A stretch of 64,000 nucleotides of DNA from Paraburkholderia panacisoli (GTDB taxonomy: Bacteria; Pseudomonadota; Gammaproteobacteria; Burkholderiales; Burkholderiaceae), in contig NZ_VTUZ01000049.1 in NCBI RefSeq assembly GCF_008369935.1, positions 1 to 64,000 on the forward strand, given 5' to 3'. Below are positions 1 to 8,300 of this stretch, piece after piece; position 1 is the first letter of the stretch; every line of letters begins with the position of its first letter. Position numbers and translations under genes: made by a program. Below the pieces are notes generated by a model. The model ran no database searches. It was not told the origin of the DNA and saw nothing but the letters and a program-made list of their open reading frames with translations.

Positions 1-1
1 T

Positions 2-739
2 TCGATGGACCGTATCGCGGCGCTCGGCGGCGGCGTGGCGGTGCAACACCGAATGGCCTACCAGGGCGAGTATTTCGTCGAACGTTACGGCGCGGCCGCG
101 GCCGAGGCGACGCCGCCGATCGCGCGCATGCTCGAGAAGGGCGTGCGCACCGCGGCGGGCACGGATGCCACGCGTGTCGCGTCGTACAACCCGTGGGTGT
201 CGCTTGCATGGCTGGTGACGGGCAAGACGGTCGGCGGCCTGCGCCTTTATCCGCAGCGCAACTGCCTTGACCGCGAGACGGCGCTGCGGATGTGGACCGA
301 GAAGGCCGCCTGGTTCTCCAACGAAGAAGGCAAGAAAGGTCAGATCGCTGTGGGGCAGCTCGCCGACCTGATCGTTCCCGACCGCGACTTCTTCACCTGC
401 GCCGAGGACGAGATCGCAAGCACGGTGTCGGATCTGACGATTGTCGGCGGCCGCATCGTGTATGGCGGCGCAGCGTTCGCTCATCTCGACGACAGCGCGC
501 CGCCTCCCGCGATGCCCGAATGGTCGCCCGTGTGTCGCTTCGGCGGCTTCGGTGCGTGGAAGGATTCGAAGGGCGAGGGCGAAGCTTCGTTGCAACAGAT
601 GGCGGCGTTATCGTGCGGCTGCCCGAATGGTTGTGCCGTGCATGGCCACGACCATGCGCGCGCCTGGTCGAACAATGCGCCGGCGTCGGACCTGCGTTCG
701 TTCTGGGGCGCGCTCGGCTGTGCATGCTGGGCGGTCTGA
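2..739 (+). CDS. Amidohydrolase, YtcJ-like (3' part only)
   Basis: The reading frame is open from the window edge, so the N-terminal part, including the usual HxH metal motif, lies outside. The visible 245 residues hold the family's late landmarks: a GTDATR motif carrying the conserved active-site Asp, then a 'NPW-SLAWLVTGKTVGG' block and a closing beta-sandwich segment (GQLADLIVPDRDFF). Known members are metal-dependent amidohydrolases of amidohydrolase family 3; the substrate cannot be read here. The last ~45 residues are odd: a Cys/His cluster (CGCPNGC, HGHDH, CACW) that looks able to bind metal. A DoxX-like gene follows after one base, so the two are probably co-transcribed. Confidence 0.85.
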   Translation, partial: SMDRIAALGGGVAVQHRMAYQGEYFVERYGAAAAEATPPIARMLEKGVRTAAGTDATRVASYNPWVSLAWLVTGKTVGGLRLYPQRNCLDRETALRMWTEKAAWFSNEEGKKGQIAVGQLADLIVPDRDFFTCAEDEIASTVSDLTIVGGRIVYGGAAFAHLDDSAPPPAMPEWSPVCRFGGFGAWKDSKGEGEASLQQMAALSCGCPNGCAVHGHDHARAWSNNAPASDLRSFWGALGCACWAV

Positions 740-740
740 C

Positions 741-1187
741 ATGAGCACGCACGCACAAGGGAATCCGCCCTGGATCGCCGCGCTGCTCGCGCCGCGCTGG
801 TTGCCGCTGGTGGCGCGCGTGGCGCTCGTGTCCGCGTATGTGATCGGAGGTGTGGCCAAGCTCGCGAATTTTCATGCCGCCGTGCTCGAGCAGGAGCATT
901 TCGGGCTGCACCCGGGGTGGCTGTGGGCGGCGCTCGCGATCGGCGTCGAGCTTGGCGGCTCGGCCTGCGTGATCTTCAGCCGCTTCGTGTGGCTGGGCGC
1001 GGGCGCACTGGGTGCATTGACGGCTGTGGCGATGTTCGTCGCGAACGACTTCTGGAACCTGACGGGCGACGCGCACTTTTTTGCGTTGAATGCCTTCTTC
1101 GAGCACCTTGGACTCATCGCTGCGCTTGTCATGGCGACATGCCTCGCCGGCGTCAAACATTCCTCCGGCCATGCCGGTGGTCAGTAA
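741..1187 (+). CDS. DoxX-like integral membrane protein
   Basis: This 148-residue protein has four hydrophobic segments. An early 'RVALVSAYVIGGVAKLANF' stretch is typical of the DoxX/SURF4-like family. The start ATG lies one base after the stop of the upstream amidohydrolase, which indicates translational coupling and one operon. DoxX-type proteins are small inner-membrane proteins, often linked to redox or sulfur metabolism, but their biochemical role is poorly defined. The neighbouring secreted VOC-like protein starts 24 bases downstream and probably belongs to the same transcript. Confidence 0.8.
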   Translation: MSTHAQGNPPWIAALLAPRWLPLVARVALVSAYVIGGVAKLANFHAAVLEQEHFGLHPGWLWAALAIGVELGGSACVIFSRFVWLGAGALGALTAVAMFVANDFWNLTGDAHFFALNAFFEHLGLIAALVMATCLAGVKHSSGHAGGQ

Positions 1188-1211
1188 ATACCTTAAGGGA
1201 CCCTCACCATC

Positions 1212-2129
1212 ATGGGTAATCTCCGTTCGCTGGCAGCGACAGCGCTTGCCGTCATCTGTCTCGCCGCATCGTCAGTCGCGTCGGCCACACCGCCGAGAAT
1301 TCCACAGCCCGTTGCGAAACCGCAGCTCGCTGTGGGACCGCAATACGACACCACTCATGTCTACGTTGCGCCGGAAGACTTCGACAGGTTCACCGACAGC
1401 TTTGTTGCGACCTTCGGTGGGCACAAGTCGCAACAGGGCGTCTTTCAGGTGACGCCCACGCCGAGCCAGACGATGTCGCAACTCGTCTTCACGCCCGTCG
1501 GCACGATCTCCGTCTTCGGCTTCAAGACGCCTGTTCCGTATCCGTTCGGCAACGAGCGCACGGGGTACCTCGTGACCGATATGGACGCCGCCATGAAGTC
1601 GGCGAAGGCGCACGGGGCGGACATCAAGGTCGCGACCTTCCCCGACCCGATCGGACGCGATGCGATCATTGAGTGGCCCGGCGGCGTCGACATGCAGCTT
1701 TACTGGCACAACCAGGCGCCGAACTATGTTCCCCTGCAGACGGTGCCCGAGAACCGGGTCTACGTGTCGTCGAAACGCGCGGATGCGTTGATCCACGATT
1801 TCGTGGCCTTTTCGCATGGCAAGGTCGTCGCCGATGACCGCAAGGCGCCCGGTGTCGAGATTGGCCGGCCCGGCGATACATACCGGCGTGTGCGGATCGA
1901 CTCGGGATTCGGCAGGATGACGGTGCTGGCGACCGACGGCCACCTGCCCTGGCCGTTCGGCCGGGAGATGACGGGTTATGAAGTGACGAATCTCGCCGAC
2001 ACGCTGCAGAAGGCGCAGGCGGCAGGCGTCACGGTGCTGGTCCCGCCGTTCACTTCGGATAAGCGCGAAGCCGCGCTCGTGCAGTTCCCTGGTGGTTATA
2101 TCGCCGAGATTCACGCAGTTGCGCAGTAG
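1212..2129 (+). CDS. Exported VOC/glyoxalase-fold protein
   Basis: The 305-residue protein begins with a Sec signal peptide (hydrophobic segment about 8-22, probable cut after SVASA). The mature part holds two similar halves. Each has the YxTxHVYV / GYLVTDMDAAMKSAKAHGA and GYEVTNLADTLQKAQAAGV patterns of a vicinal-oxygen-chelate (glyoxalase) module, and each ends in a 'FPGG' strand. Glyoxalase-like enzymes bind a metal through His/Glu pairs; here only scattered candidates are visible, so activity is uncertain. It follows DoxX by 24 bases with an AAGGGA Shine-Dalgarno-like stretch. A periplasmic location is inferred from the signal peptide. Confidence 0.8.
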   Translation: MGNLRSLAATALAVICLAASSVASATPPRIPQPVAKPQLAVGPQYDTTHVYVAPEDFDRFTDSFVATFGGHKSQQGVFQVTPTPSQTMSQLVFTPVGTISVFGFKTPVPYPFGNERTGYLVTDMDAAMKSAKAHGADIKVATFPDPIGRDAIIEWPGGVDMQLYWHNQAPNYVPLQTVPENRVYVSSKRADALIHDFVAFSHGKVVADDRKAPGVEIGRPGDTYRRVRIDSGFGRMTVLATDGHLPWPFGREMTGYEVTNLADTLQKAQAAGVTVLVPPFTSDKREAALVQFPGGYIAEIHAVAQ

Positions 2130-2488
2130 ACGCGGGATGCCGGGGTGATGCGTCATGACGGTCGCGAGGCCGCCCGATGTCATTCCCCGGCACGGGAGAC
2201 GCTCGATGAAATCTGAAGACAGCGTCGCCCAGCCATCGCGGGCTACGTGGACACGCTCAGCTTTGTCGCGCTTTTCGGGTGGGCGACTCGATTCGCAACG
2301 CAGGCGGAGTAACGCGGACTACCTCGGTGTCGAACTGAGATATGGATGGTAGCCACATCGGAAGCGCGCTGCGGCCAAGTTCCTGGTTTGAGCGGTCCGT
2401 GCCTCTTCCAATACGGATGTAACGCCATCTAGATTTAAAAGAGGTCCGCGCGACATATCAAGCCTTCCAACCCAGCGCGACTGGCGGC
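2130..2488. other. Intergenic stretch, no supported gene
   Basis: These 359 bases separate a rightward operon end from the 3' end of a leftward gene. Short ORFs occur on both strands but none has a good ribosome site or a recognisable product. No clear hairpin with a T-run was seen. Confidence 0.5.
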
Positions 2489-4252
2489 TTACCCATGCCT
2501 GGAAGGCGCGGGCGTTTCGGCGCGCTTCATGGCTAAAAAGCGGTGAATCTGCGCGACCACCGCTGCCCCTTCGCCCACGGCCCCTGCAACGCGCTTGGTG
2601 GAACCCGATCGAACATCGCCGATTGCAAACACGCCGTCGACACTGGTATGCAGCGGGAGCGTGGGCCCGCTGGCGCGTGTTCCCAGGTCGGTATCGGTCA
2701 ACACGAATCCTCTCGGGTCCAGCGACACTCCGCACGTGCGCAGCCAGTTCGTGTTTGGGTCGGCACCGATAAAAAGGAACACGTGATGCGTCTTCAGACT
2801 TTCTATACCCCCATCGCGTCGCCGATAGTGGACGGACTCCAGCCGTTCGTCACCTTCGAGAGCCGTTATTTCCGAACCCATATGGATCGTCACGTTCGGC
2901 AACGCGGCAATTCGCTCGATCAGATAGCGCGACATGCCGTGTTCGAGATCCTGGCCCCTGACGAGGACATGAACATGGGCCGCATGCGATGCAAGAAACA
3001 CAATGGCCTGTCCTGCTGAATTTCCGCCACCAACCAGCAGCACGGTTTCGCTGCGGCACAGCCGGGCCTCGATCGACGTCGCCCAATAATAGACGCCGTG
3101 ACCTTCGAAGCGCGCAAGCCCGCTCACTGCCGGATGCCGATATTCCGCGCCGCTCGCAACGACTACCGTCCGTGCCGCAACGCGCCGCGAACTGGCAAGC
3201 TCCACCTCGAGCGGGTATGCGCCGCAATGCAAGCCTTTCACCTCGACGGGAATCGCGATGTGCGCGCCGAATTTCTGCGCCTGGTTAAATGCCCTGCCGG
3301 CTAGCGCTTGCCCCGAAATGCCGGTCGGAAAGCCCAGATAATTTTCGATGCGGGCACTCGTGCCTGCCTGGCCGCCCGGCGCGCGGCAATCGAAGACTGC
3401 CACTGACAAGCCTTCAGATGCCGCATAGACGGCAGCCGCCAGGCCGGCAGGTCCCGCGCCGACGATCGCGACGTCGTAAACATGCATGGGATCGAATTCC
3501 GGCACGAGTCCCAGGCACGAGGCGAGCTGCCCATCGTCCGGATTGCGCAGCACGGTGCCATCCGGGCAGACAACGAGCGGCATGTCATCGCGCCGAGGCG
3601 TCATGCGATCGAGCAACGCGGTGGCATCGGCACCGCTTTCGTCAAGCGTCATATGCGGGTAAGCATTGCGTTGCAGGAAATGTTGCAACGCGAGGAGCCG
3701 CTCGTTGTCGGGCGGGCCAACGAGCACTGCCCCTTGCCCGCGCTCGATCGCGGCGACGCGCCTCAGGATCAGCGCGCGCATGATCCTTTCGCCGAGCTCC
3801 GCCTCGCCGATCATCAGGGCACGCAGCTTTTCCGGCGCAATCACGAGCGCCACGACATCTTCGATAACCTCCGCATCGACAAGGCCGGGCTTGCCTGAAA
3901 GCATGCCAACGTCGGAGGTGAATTCGCCCCGTTTCGCCTGAGAGCGCAGCAAACGTCGATGGCCCAGTCCGTCGCGCGCCGTGTATCGAACCGTGCCCGA
4001 CAACAGGACGAACATGCCTGGACTCATGCCGCCCGCGCGATATAAGAATTCGCCGACGGCGTAGCTGTGTATCGCACCGAAGCGATTGATCCGATCAATC
4101 TCGGCGTCAGTCAGTACCGGAAATATCTGATGCCAGCGCGGGGTGCTTTCTGGGGTTTGCGCATCCGCCACGGCAGAACGATCGACGCCGTTCGTGCCGA
4201 CTTCTGTCTGGTTTCCCGGGCCGCCCGGTGGGGAAGCTGCGTCGCTGTTCAT
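2489..4252 (-). CDS. Cyclic-nucleotide-binding domain fused to thioredoxin-reductase-like flavoprotein
   Basis: The protein has 587 residues. An N-terminal cNMP-binding/CRP-like beta-roll occupies about 45-150 and a linker about 175-250. An FAD/NAD(P)H oxidoreductase of the thioredoxin-reductase type spans about 258-575, with dinucleotide motifs GAGPAG (265-270) and GGGNSAG (408-414) and a late GDVRSGSTKRVAGAVGEG FAD motif. Thioredoxin reductases carry CxxC between the NADPH motifs; here the site reads YYWATSIEARLC (388-399), keeping one Cys only. It is therefore unlikely to reduce thioredoxin in the classical way and may be a regulated NAD(P)H oxidase-like flavoprotein. The ATG at 4252 is preferred over a start at 4345 because AGAGG precedes it and the family begins near there. 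Confidence 0.87.
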   Translation of the reverse strand: MNSDAASPPGGPGNQTEVGTNGVDRSAVADAQTPESTPRWHQIFPVLTDAEIDRINRFGAIHSYAVGEFLYRAGGMSPGMFVLLSGTVRYTARDGLGHRRLLRSQAKRGEFTSDVGMLSGKPGLVDAEVIEDVVALVIAPEKLRALMIGEAELGERIMRALILRRVAAIERGQGAVLVGPPDNERLLALQHFLQRNAYPHMTLDESGADATALLDRMTPRRDDMPLVVCPDGTVLRNPDDGQLASCLGLVPEFDPMHVYDVAIVGAGPAGLAAAVYAASEGLSVAVFDCRAPGGQAGTSARIENYLGFPTGISGQALAGRAFNQAQKFGAHIAIPVEVKGLHCGAYPLEVELASSRRVAARTVVVASGAEYRHPAVSGLARFEGHGVYYWATSIEARLCRSETVLLVGGGNSAGQAIVFLASHAAHVHVLVRGQDLEHGMSRYLIERIAALPNVTIHMGSEITALEGDERLESVHYRRRDGGIESLKTHHVFLFIGADPNTNWLRTCGVSLDPRGFVLTDTDLGTRASGPTLPLHTSVDGVFAIGDVRSGSTKRVAGAVGEGAAVVAQIHRFLAMKRAETPAPSRHG

Positions 4253-4444
4253 CGTGAACCTCTGACTACGCGCGTTGGAACCGGCCGGCAGAGAGCCACA
4301 CCCCTGGCCTTTGGGAAAGCCACGGGGTAAATGCCGTCCAGTCATTCAAGATAGGTTAGGCGTCAACATGCCGCAAATAGGTAACATCAATCTTGCTCGA
4401 CCGGCACAAGCGGACTTCCTGGCGCGCTCAGTTGCACGTTCATG

Positions 4445-4786
4445 AAATGGTCCGTGCTTCTCGATGATCGTCACGCCCGTACTGAACGTGAGGTGGGTTG
4501 TGCACGCCTCGATTGCCGCGGCGGTGTCGTCGGGTGTACCGATCCGCCCACGAGGCGTCGTTGCCGCCACTTTGTCGTTGAAGTCAGCGCCCCGCCCAGA
4601 TACGAAACTCGTGTCGCCGACGCCCGGCGACACGTTCAGCACCCGGATGCGCGGCGCGAGAGCGCGGGCCAGCGATGCCGTCATCGTGTCGAGTCCCGCT
4701 TTTGCGGCGCAGCAGGCGACATTGCTCGCGACGTCGGTGGTGGCCGAGATGGACGGCACGTTGACGACATGAACGACTGGAGATTG
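4445..4786 (-). pseudogene. Decayed short-chain dehydrogenase (C-terminal half)
   Basis: About 114 codons resemble the second half of an SDR: a 'VVNVPSISATT' strand, the helix 'AAKAGLDTMTASLARALAPRIRVLNVSPG', and 'GRIGTPDDTAAAIEA'. The Rossmann N-terminus with TGxxxGxG is absent. The catalytic Tyr of YxxxK is replaced (CCAAK), and the usual closing 'vDGG' is lost into unrelated sequence (IIEKHGPF). I read this as a truncated, decaying gene rather than a working enzyme. Confidence 0.7.
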
Positions 4787-4827
4787 TCGACCTCTGCCTG
4801 ATGACGTCAGCCTCAAACTGCCTCAGT

Positions 4828-5583
4828 TCACATCATGCCGCCGGCGGCGCTCCCTGTGCCGCCAGTGCCGGATGAAGGTGTGGACGTAGTTGTGAGCGGA
4901 TGGGCGAGACCTGCCGCGGACAGCAGCGAGACGGCAGCCGGATCGGGCATGCCATTGACGTCGATGGCGCCTGCTGCCGCCAGCGCGCCGAGATCGCTGT
5001 CGCCCCCTGCTTGCCCGACGATAAGCGGCGTCGTCAGAAACGCGGGTACCGTCAGTGTGACCGCATAGCGCTGCTGCAGATTCGTGACGACTGCCGATTG
5101 CGCAGCCTGGACATCGGTCTGATTTGCCAGCACCCGTTGGAACTGTGAGTTGCTCTGGAAGCCCGCAATCAGACCGGTCTCGTTGGTGCCAAGTTGCGAA
5201 GCGAGATAGACCAACATCAGTTCGGTTTCGGGTGTCGTATTGAAAGTGCCGCCGGCAAATGCCAGCGAATGCAGGGTCGTGCCGCCGGACGTCACAGCGA
5301 GGATGCAGGGAAGCGCGGCGTTGAGCGTAATGCTGTAATGTCCACCGCCGTCTGACAAGGTGGAGCCCGAACCCGACGCACAACTGACGCTGACCATCGC
5401 GCTGGCGAGCGCCTTGCCGGTGGCTGCCGTGCCGGATAGGGTGACGCTTGGCATCCCGTTTCCGCCGCCACAGCCATCGAGGCTGAAGCAGGCGCTTCCA
5501 CTGCAAGCGACGAGCATTGCAAGTGAAGCCCCGCAAAATGCAGCCAGCACCGGGCGAACGAAAGGCGCATCGTGAGTGTTCAT
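4828..5583 (-). CDS. Putative lipoprotein of unknown function
   Basis: The predicted 251-residue product starts with a hydrophobic signal segment ending in a lipobox-like LVAC, so it is probably acylated and exported. After the signal come a Cys/Gly-rich patch and a carboxypeptidase-regulatory-like beta segment (LSGTAATGKALASAMVSVSC). A helical region follows, and the tail is Ser/Thr/Gly-rich. No catalytic motif was recognised. The ATG at 5583 places the signal peptide properly at the N-terminus; a start at 5631 would add 16 residues before it. The gene stands alone between two leftward units. Confidence 0.65.
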   Translation of the reverse strand: MNTHDAPFVRPVLAAFCGASLAMLVACSGSACFSLDGCGGGNGMPSVTLSGTAATGKALASAMVSVSCASGSGSTLSDGGGHYSITLNAALPCILAVTSGGTTLHSLAFAGGTFNTTPETELMLVYLASQLGTNETGLIAGFQSNSQFQRVLANQTDVQAAQSAVVTNLQQRYAVTLTVPAFLTTPLIVGQAGGDSDLGALAAAGAIDVNGMPDPAAVSLLSAAGLAHPLTTTSTPSSGTGGTGSAAGGMM

Positions 5584-5906
5584 GGCCGCCTGCCGTTGAT
5601 AGAAGAGGATAAGGCGAGCCGCCCCACACAAAGGGACTGGCGCTATTTTTAATTTTAGGCGCTAGACGCCGAAGTCGTTTATCGCATCAGTCACATTCAC
5701 GGCGTTGTCGGTCATTGCGGTCATTCGAGATCCGTTGTTTCAGCACTCTGCGAATGCCAGCTTCCGAGGGAGAGGTGGGGCCGGAGCCCTCCCAGACTTC
5801 TGATTTTGGATCGACGCGTAGCTCCGCTGCGAAGTGTCCTAACGTTCCTTGCAGCCGTCTCCTTTTAATCGCCATGCCCCCTTGGAAGCCTTCCCGCTGC
5901 GTGGCT
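5584..5906. other. Intergenic stretch, no supported gene
   Basis: About 320 bases lie between two leftward genes, with locally lower GC near 5640-5660. Short ORFs on both strands lack ribosome sites and family resemblance. This interval probably holds the promoter of the lipoprotein gene, but no clear -35/-10 pair was identified. Confidence 0.4.
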
Positions 5907-6629
5907 CTAGCGAAAGGAAACCGTGCCAATGTCGATGGCAACCAGCAGCGGTTCGTCAATTTTCCGGCCATCGGCGTCATGAGCGAAGACGCGCCGGGTC
6001 GCCGGCACGATGACGCCGTCAAAGTCGCGGTAGTTCGACGCATAGTTTGCGCCTGTAGCGCCGCCCATGACGTCGACGGTGTAATCATGGCGCCGCAGCA
6101 GACCATCCGGGCCAAAGTACGAAACCTGCTCGCGCGAGTGCGTATCGATGGAAGCCGGGAACGTTACTTTCAAGCGCCGCCATTGCTCACCGTTTTCACG
6201 CCATGGCGACAACTCTTCAGTGACCACGCCCTGGTAGGTGTAGAGAAACGGCGTGCTGAAATAGGTCCACAGCGCATAACTGCAGAAATATGCTGCATGA
6301 AGATCGTCCCAAGGCGTCTGTTCACTATGTCCGGCGAAGGATGAACGCGGATTGTCGCGACTCTCGAGTACGCGCCCGTCCGTCGATTCGATGGCGATGC
6401 GGCCCGGGGTAAAAAGGAAGTATCGGTCGGGCGTTGTCAACGGTCGCAATTCGACACGCTGGGCTTGCGTATCCATTGCGACGACAACGTGCCTGAAAAT
6501 ATCTGGCTTCTGTTTGACGTGCCAGATGGCGCCTGTGATCGACATTTCGGCTTCGAGCGTTCTGAACGCATTCCAGCGCGAAAGGCCTCCATGGGCCTCG
6601 ATAGCCAGCTTCAAAAGATCATTCGTCAT
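5907..6629 (-). CDS. Conserved hypothetical protein, beta-rich
   Basis: The protein has 240 residues and no signal peptide or membrane helix. It begins 'MTNDLLKLAIEAHGGLSRWNAF', a pattern seen in proteins resembling the lipoprotein-carrier (LolA/LolB-like) fold. It continues with alternating strands (FTPGRIAIESTDGRVLE, SYFGPDGLLRRHDYTVDV) and ends with a 'GVIVPATRRVFAHD' strand pair. Function is unknown. The ATG at 6629 is chosen because CAGGAAACGAC precedes it; an in-frame ATG at 6710 would add a poorly conserved leader. It lies downstream of the TetR-controlled SDR gene and may be read from the same promoter, though a 240-base gap with a gene remnant intervenes. Confidence 0.7.
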   Translation of the reverse strand: MTNDLLKLAIEAHGGLSRWNAFRTLEAEMSITGAIWHVKQKPDIFRHVVVAMDTQAQRVELRPLTTPDRYFLFTPGRIAIESTDGRVLESRDNPRSSFAGHSEQTPWDDLHAAYFCSYALWTYFSTPFLYTYQGVVTEELSPWRENGEQWRRLKVTFPASIDTHSREQVSYFGPDGLLRRHDYTVDVMGGATGANYASNYRDFDGVIVPATRRVFAHDADGRKIDEPLLVAIDIGTVSFR

Positions 6630-6792
6630 GTCGTTTCCTGTAGTGCTGGTCTGCCCCGGTGGCCTATCGCCTGTCCGATGCAAGGTTCTGAACTGCGGCG
6701 ATGCGCGCACGGATGGCGGAGCGGCTCGTGTCAGCCAGCCGTGGCGAGGCGATCTTAACCGCTCGGTTGCACCGCAGGTCCCCTCTCGTGGG

Positions 6793-6855
6793 ACAGGGTG
6801 TCGAACGCCTCCGGCACGAACGCCTTGTTCTGCGCAGAGGTCGCCTGTATCACGT
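6793..6855 (-). pseudogene. Fragment of a SnoaL-like gene (5' end)
   Basis: Bases 6791-6840 match bases 8011-8060, the start of the intact SnoaL-like gene, at 42 of 50 positions. On the minus strand the fragment reads 'ATSAQNKAFVPEAFDTLS', parallel to 'TTPEQNKALVLEAFDTLF' in the intact copy, then diverges. It is the vestige of a second, related gene that once followed the SDR gene. Confidence 0.65.
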
Positions 6856-6872
6856 ATCCGGCAGGCAGCCGC

Positions 6873-7628
6873 TCATCCGCCCAGCACTTCCAGCATCTGT
6901 GCATTCAAGCCATTGACGAAAGCATGCTCAGCGGGCCCCGGGTTCTCGCGGAACTGCTTCGCACCTTCAACCAGAACCTCATCCACATCCGTTCCGAGGA
7001 CAGCAATCGTTTCGTCGATGAACGCTTCAAGCGGCATCGCCTGTTCGGCTTCGCGGCTGTTCATGAGGTCCGTACGCACCCAGGGCGGAGCGATCTCGAG
7101 TACCCGAACCTTCGTGTCCCGCAGCATGAAGCGTTGCGAGAGGATGTACGAATGCAGCGCCGCCTTGGTCGACGAGTACACGGCGGTCATGGCCAACGGC
7201 ACGAAAGCCAGCACCGAGCTCGTATAGGCGACGACAGCGTCATTCCTGGTCTTGAGGTGATCGATCAGCGCCGACGTCATGCGGATCGGTCCCATGAGGT
7301 TGGTCGTGATGGTGGACACCATCAGCGCATCGTCGATGTGGCCGCCCGCCTGGTCCGGCTGCATGATCCCTGCGTTGTTGATCAGCACGTTGAGATCGGG
7401 ATAGTCCGCGATCAGTTGTGCCGCTACCCGCTCGATGCTGGCGACATCGTTGATGTCGAGCTCGATCGCGGCGATGCCGGGATTCGCCGCCACCACCTCG
7501 TCAAGATGGCTGCGCCGGCGGCCGCTGATGATGACCTTGTTGCCGCGCTTGTGAAGCGCCTCGGCTAGCCCGCGGCCAATGCCCGAACCGCCGCCCGTAA
7601 TGAAGATCGTGTTTCCGGTGAGTTTCAT
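6873..7628 (-). CDS. Short-chain dehydrogenase/reductase (DltE-like)
   Basis: The 251-residue product is a classical SDR. It has the cofactor motif TGGGSGIG (11-18), NNAG after strand 4, a Ser-Ser catalytic-strand region and the YSSTK active-site Tyr/Lys. It closely follows the pattern of proteins labelled DltE-like oxidoreductases. The natural substrate is unknown. AAGGAA sits seven bases before the ATG. The SnoaL-like gene lies 43 bases upstream, and both point away from a TetR gene. They form a small operon probably repressed by that TetR protein through the two palindromes at 8178-8251. Confidence 0.9.
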   Translation of the reverse strand: MKLTGNTIFITGGGSGIGRGLAEALHKRGNKVIISGRRRSHLDEVVAANPGIAAIELDINDVASIERVAAQLIADYPDLNVLINNAGIMQPDQAGGHIDDALMVSTITTNLMGPIRMTSALIDHLKTRNDAVVAYTSSVLAFVPLAMTAVYSSTKAALHSYILSQRFMLRDTKVRVLEIAPPWVRTDLMNSREAEQAMPLEAFIDETIAVLGTDVDEVLVEGAKQFRENPGPAEHAFVNGLNAQMLEVLGG

Positions 7629-7671
7629 GATTGTTTCCTTGTTGATGCTTGAGTGATTGATGCTGGTGTGG

Positions 7672-8073
7672 TCAGGCAGGGAACCGGTCGCCGAACATCG
7701 GCAGGCCGCTCGCGGATTGGTCCTGGGTCGCTTCGTCCTGAAGGACATCCCAGTGCTCGGCCAGCTTGCCGTCTTCAAAGCGAACGACGTCGGCTGCAAT
7801 CCAAGCGGCGGGTCTGCCGCTTCCCGAAAACCGGCCATGTGCGATGACATAGTCGCCCTCGGCCACGATCAGCTGGTTCTCGTAACGCAAGGTATCGGGC
7901 AGCGTGCGGATCAGATCGAACAGGCCTTCGCGCCCCGGCGCGATATGGGCGCTGTGCTGAATGTAGCGATCGGACCAGAAGTGCTCGGCTGCAACGTAGT
8001 CGCGCTTGTTGAACAGGGTGTCGAACGCTTCCAGCACGAGCGCCTTGTTTTGTTCAGGGGTTGTGTTCGTCAT
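7672..8073 (-). CDS. SnoaL-like/NTF2-fold protein
   Basis: The 133-residue protein has the NTF2-like pattern of the SnoaL superfamily: N-terminal helix 'NKALVLEAFDTLFNKRDYVAAEHFW', the segment 'YIQHSAHIAPGREGLFDLI', then beta-strands ending in 'FEDGKLAEHWDVLQDE'. Such proteins are ester cyclases, isomerases or binding proteins; activity cannot be assigned. It is the first gene of a leftward pair with the SDR at 6873-7628. A GAGGAG sequence lies seven bases before the ATG. Expression is probably under the divergent TetR regulator. Confidence 0.85.
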   Translation of the reverse strand: MTNTTPEQNKALVLEAFDTLFNKRDYVAAEHFWSDRYIQHSAHIAPGREGLFDLIRTLPDTLRYENQLIVAEGDYVIAHGRFSGSGRPAAWIAADVVRFEDGKLAEHWDVLQDEATQDQSASGLPMFGDRFPA

Positions 8074-8177
8074 GTTTGCTCCTCTTTAAAGACGGGGCTG
8101 ACGACGCCCTCAGGCGCCGCAAAGCCGCTGTGCCCCCTACTGCCTGAACATGCAGGTAAAGAAGGCTATACTTAAGA

Positions 8178-8195
8178 CAATGGTGAATGACATTG
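8178..8195. promoter_or_regulatory. Predicted TetR operator 1
   Basis: CAATGGTGAATGACATTG is an imperfect palindrome with outer arms GACAATG/CATTGTC (8177-8196 and flanks). It shares the half-site CAATGGTGA with the second site 56 bases away. It lies in the promoter region between the SnoaL/SDR operon and the tetR gene. Confidence 0.7.
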
Positions 8196-8233
8196 TCATC
8201 GGGTTGGATTCTGGGCGGGCGTCGCGCCAATGT

Positions 8234-8251
8234 CAATGGTGATCACCATTG
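8234..8251. promoter_or_regulatory. Predicted TetR operator 2
   Basis: CAATGGTGATCACCATTG is a perfect 18-base palindrome 50 bases before the tetR start codon. Its half-site recurs in operator 1, which supports a shared dimeric regulator acting on both divergent promoters. Confidence 0.75.
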
Positions 8252-8300
8252 TATTTTTTGATGGATCTTATTGGTTCGTGGTTGGCTGAGGAGAGGGAGA

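Noticed and set aside
393..1172. Leftward 259-residue ORF over the amidohydrolase and DoxX genes
   Set aside because: Composition typical of an antisense frame; the rightward frames carry real families.
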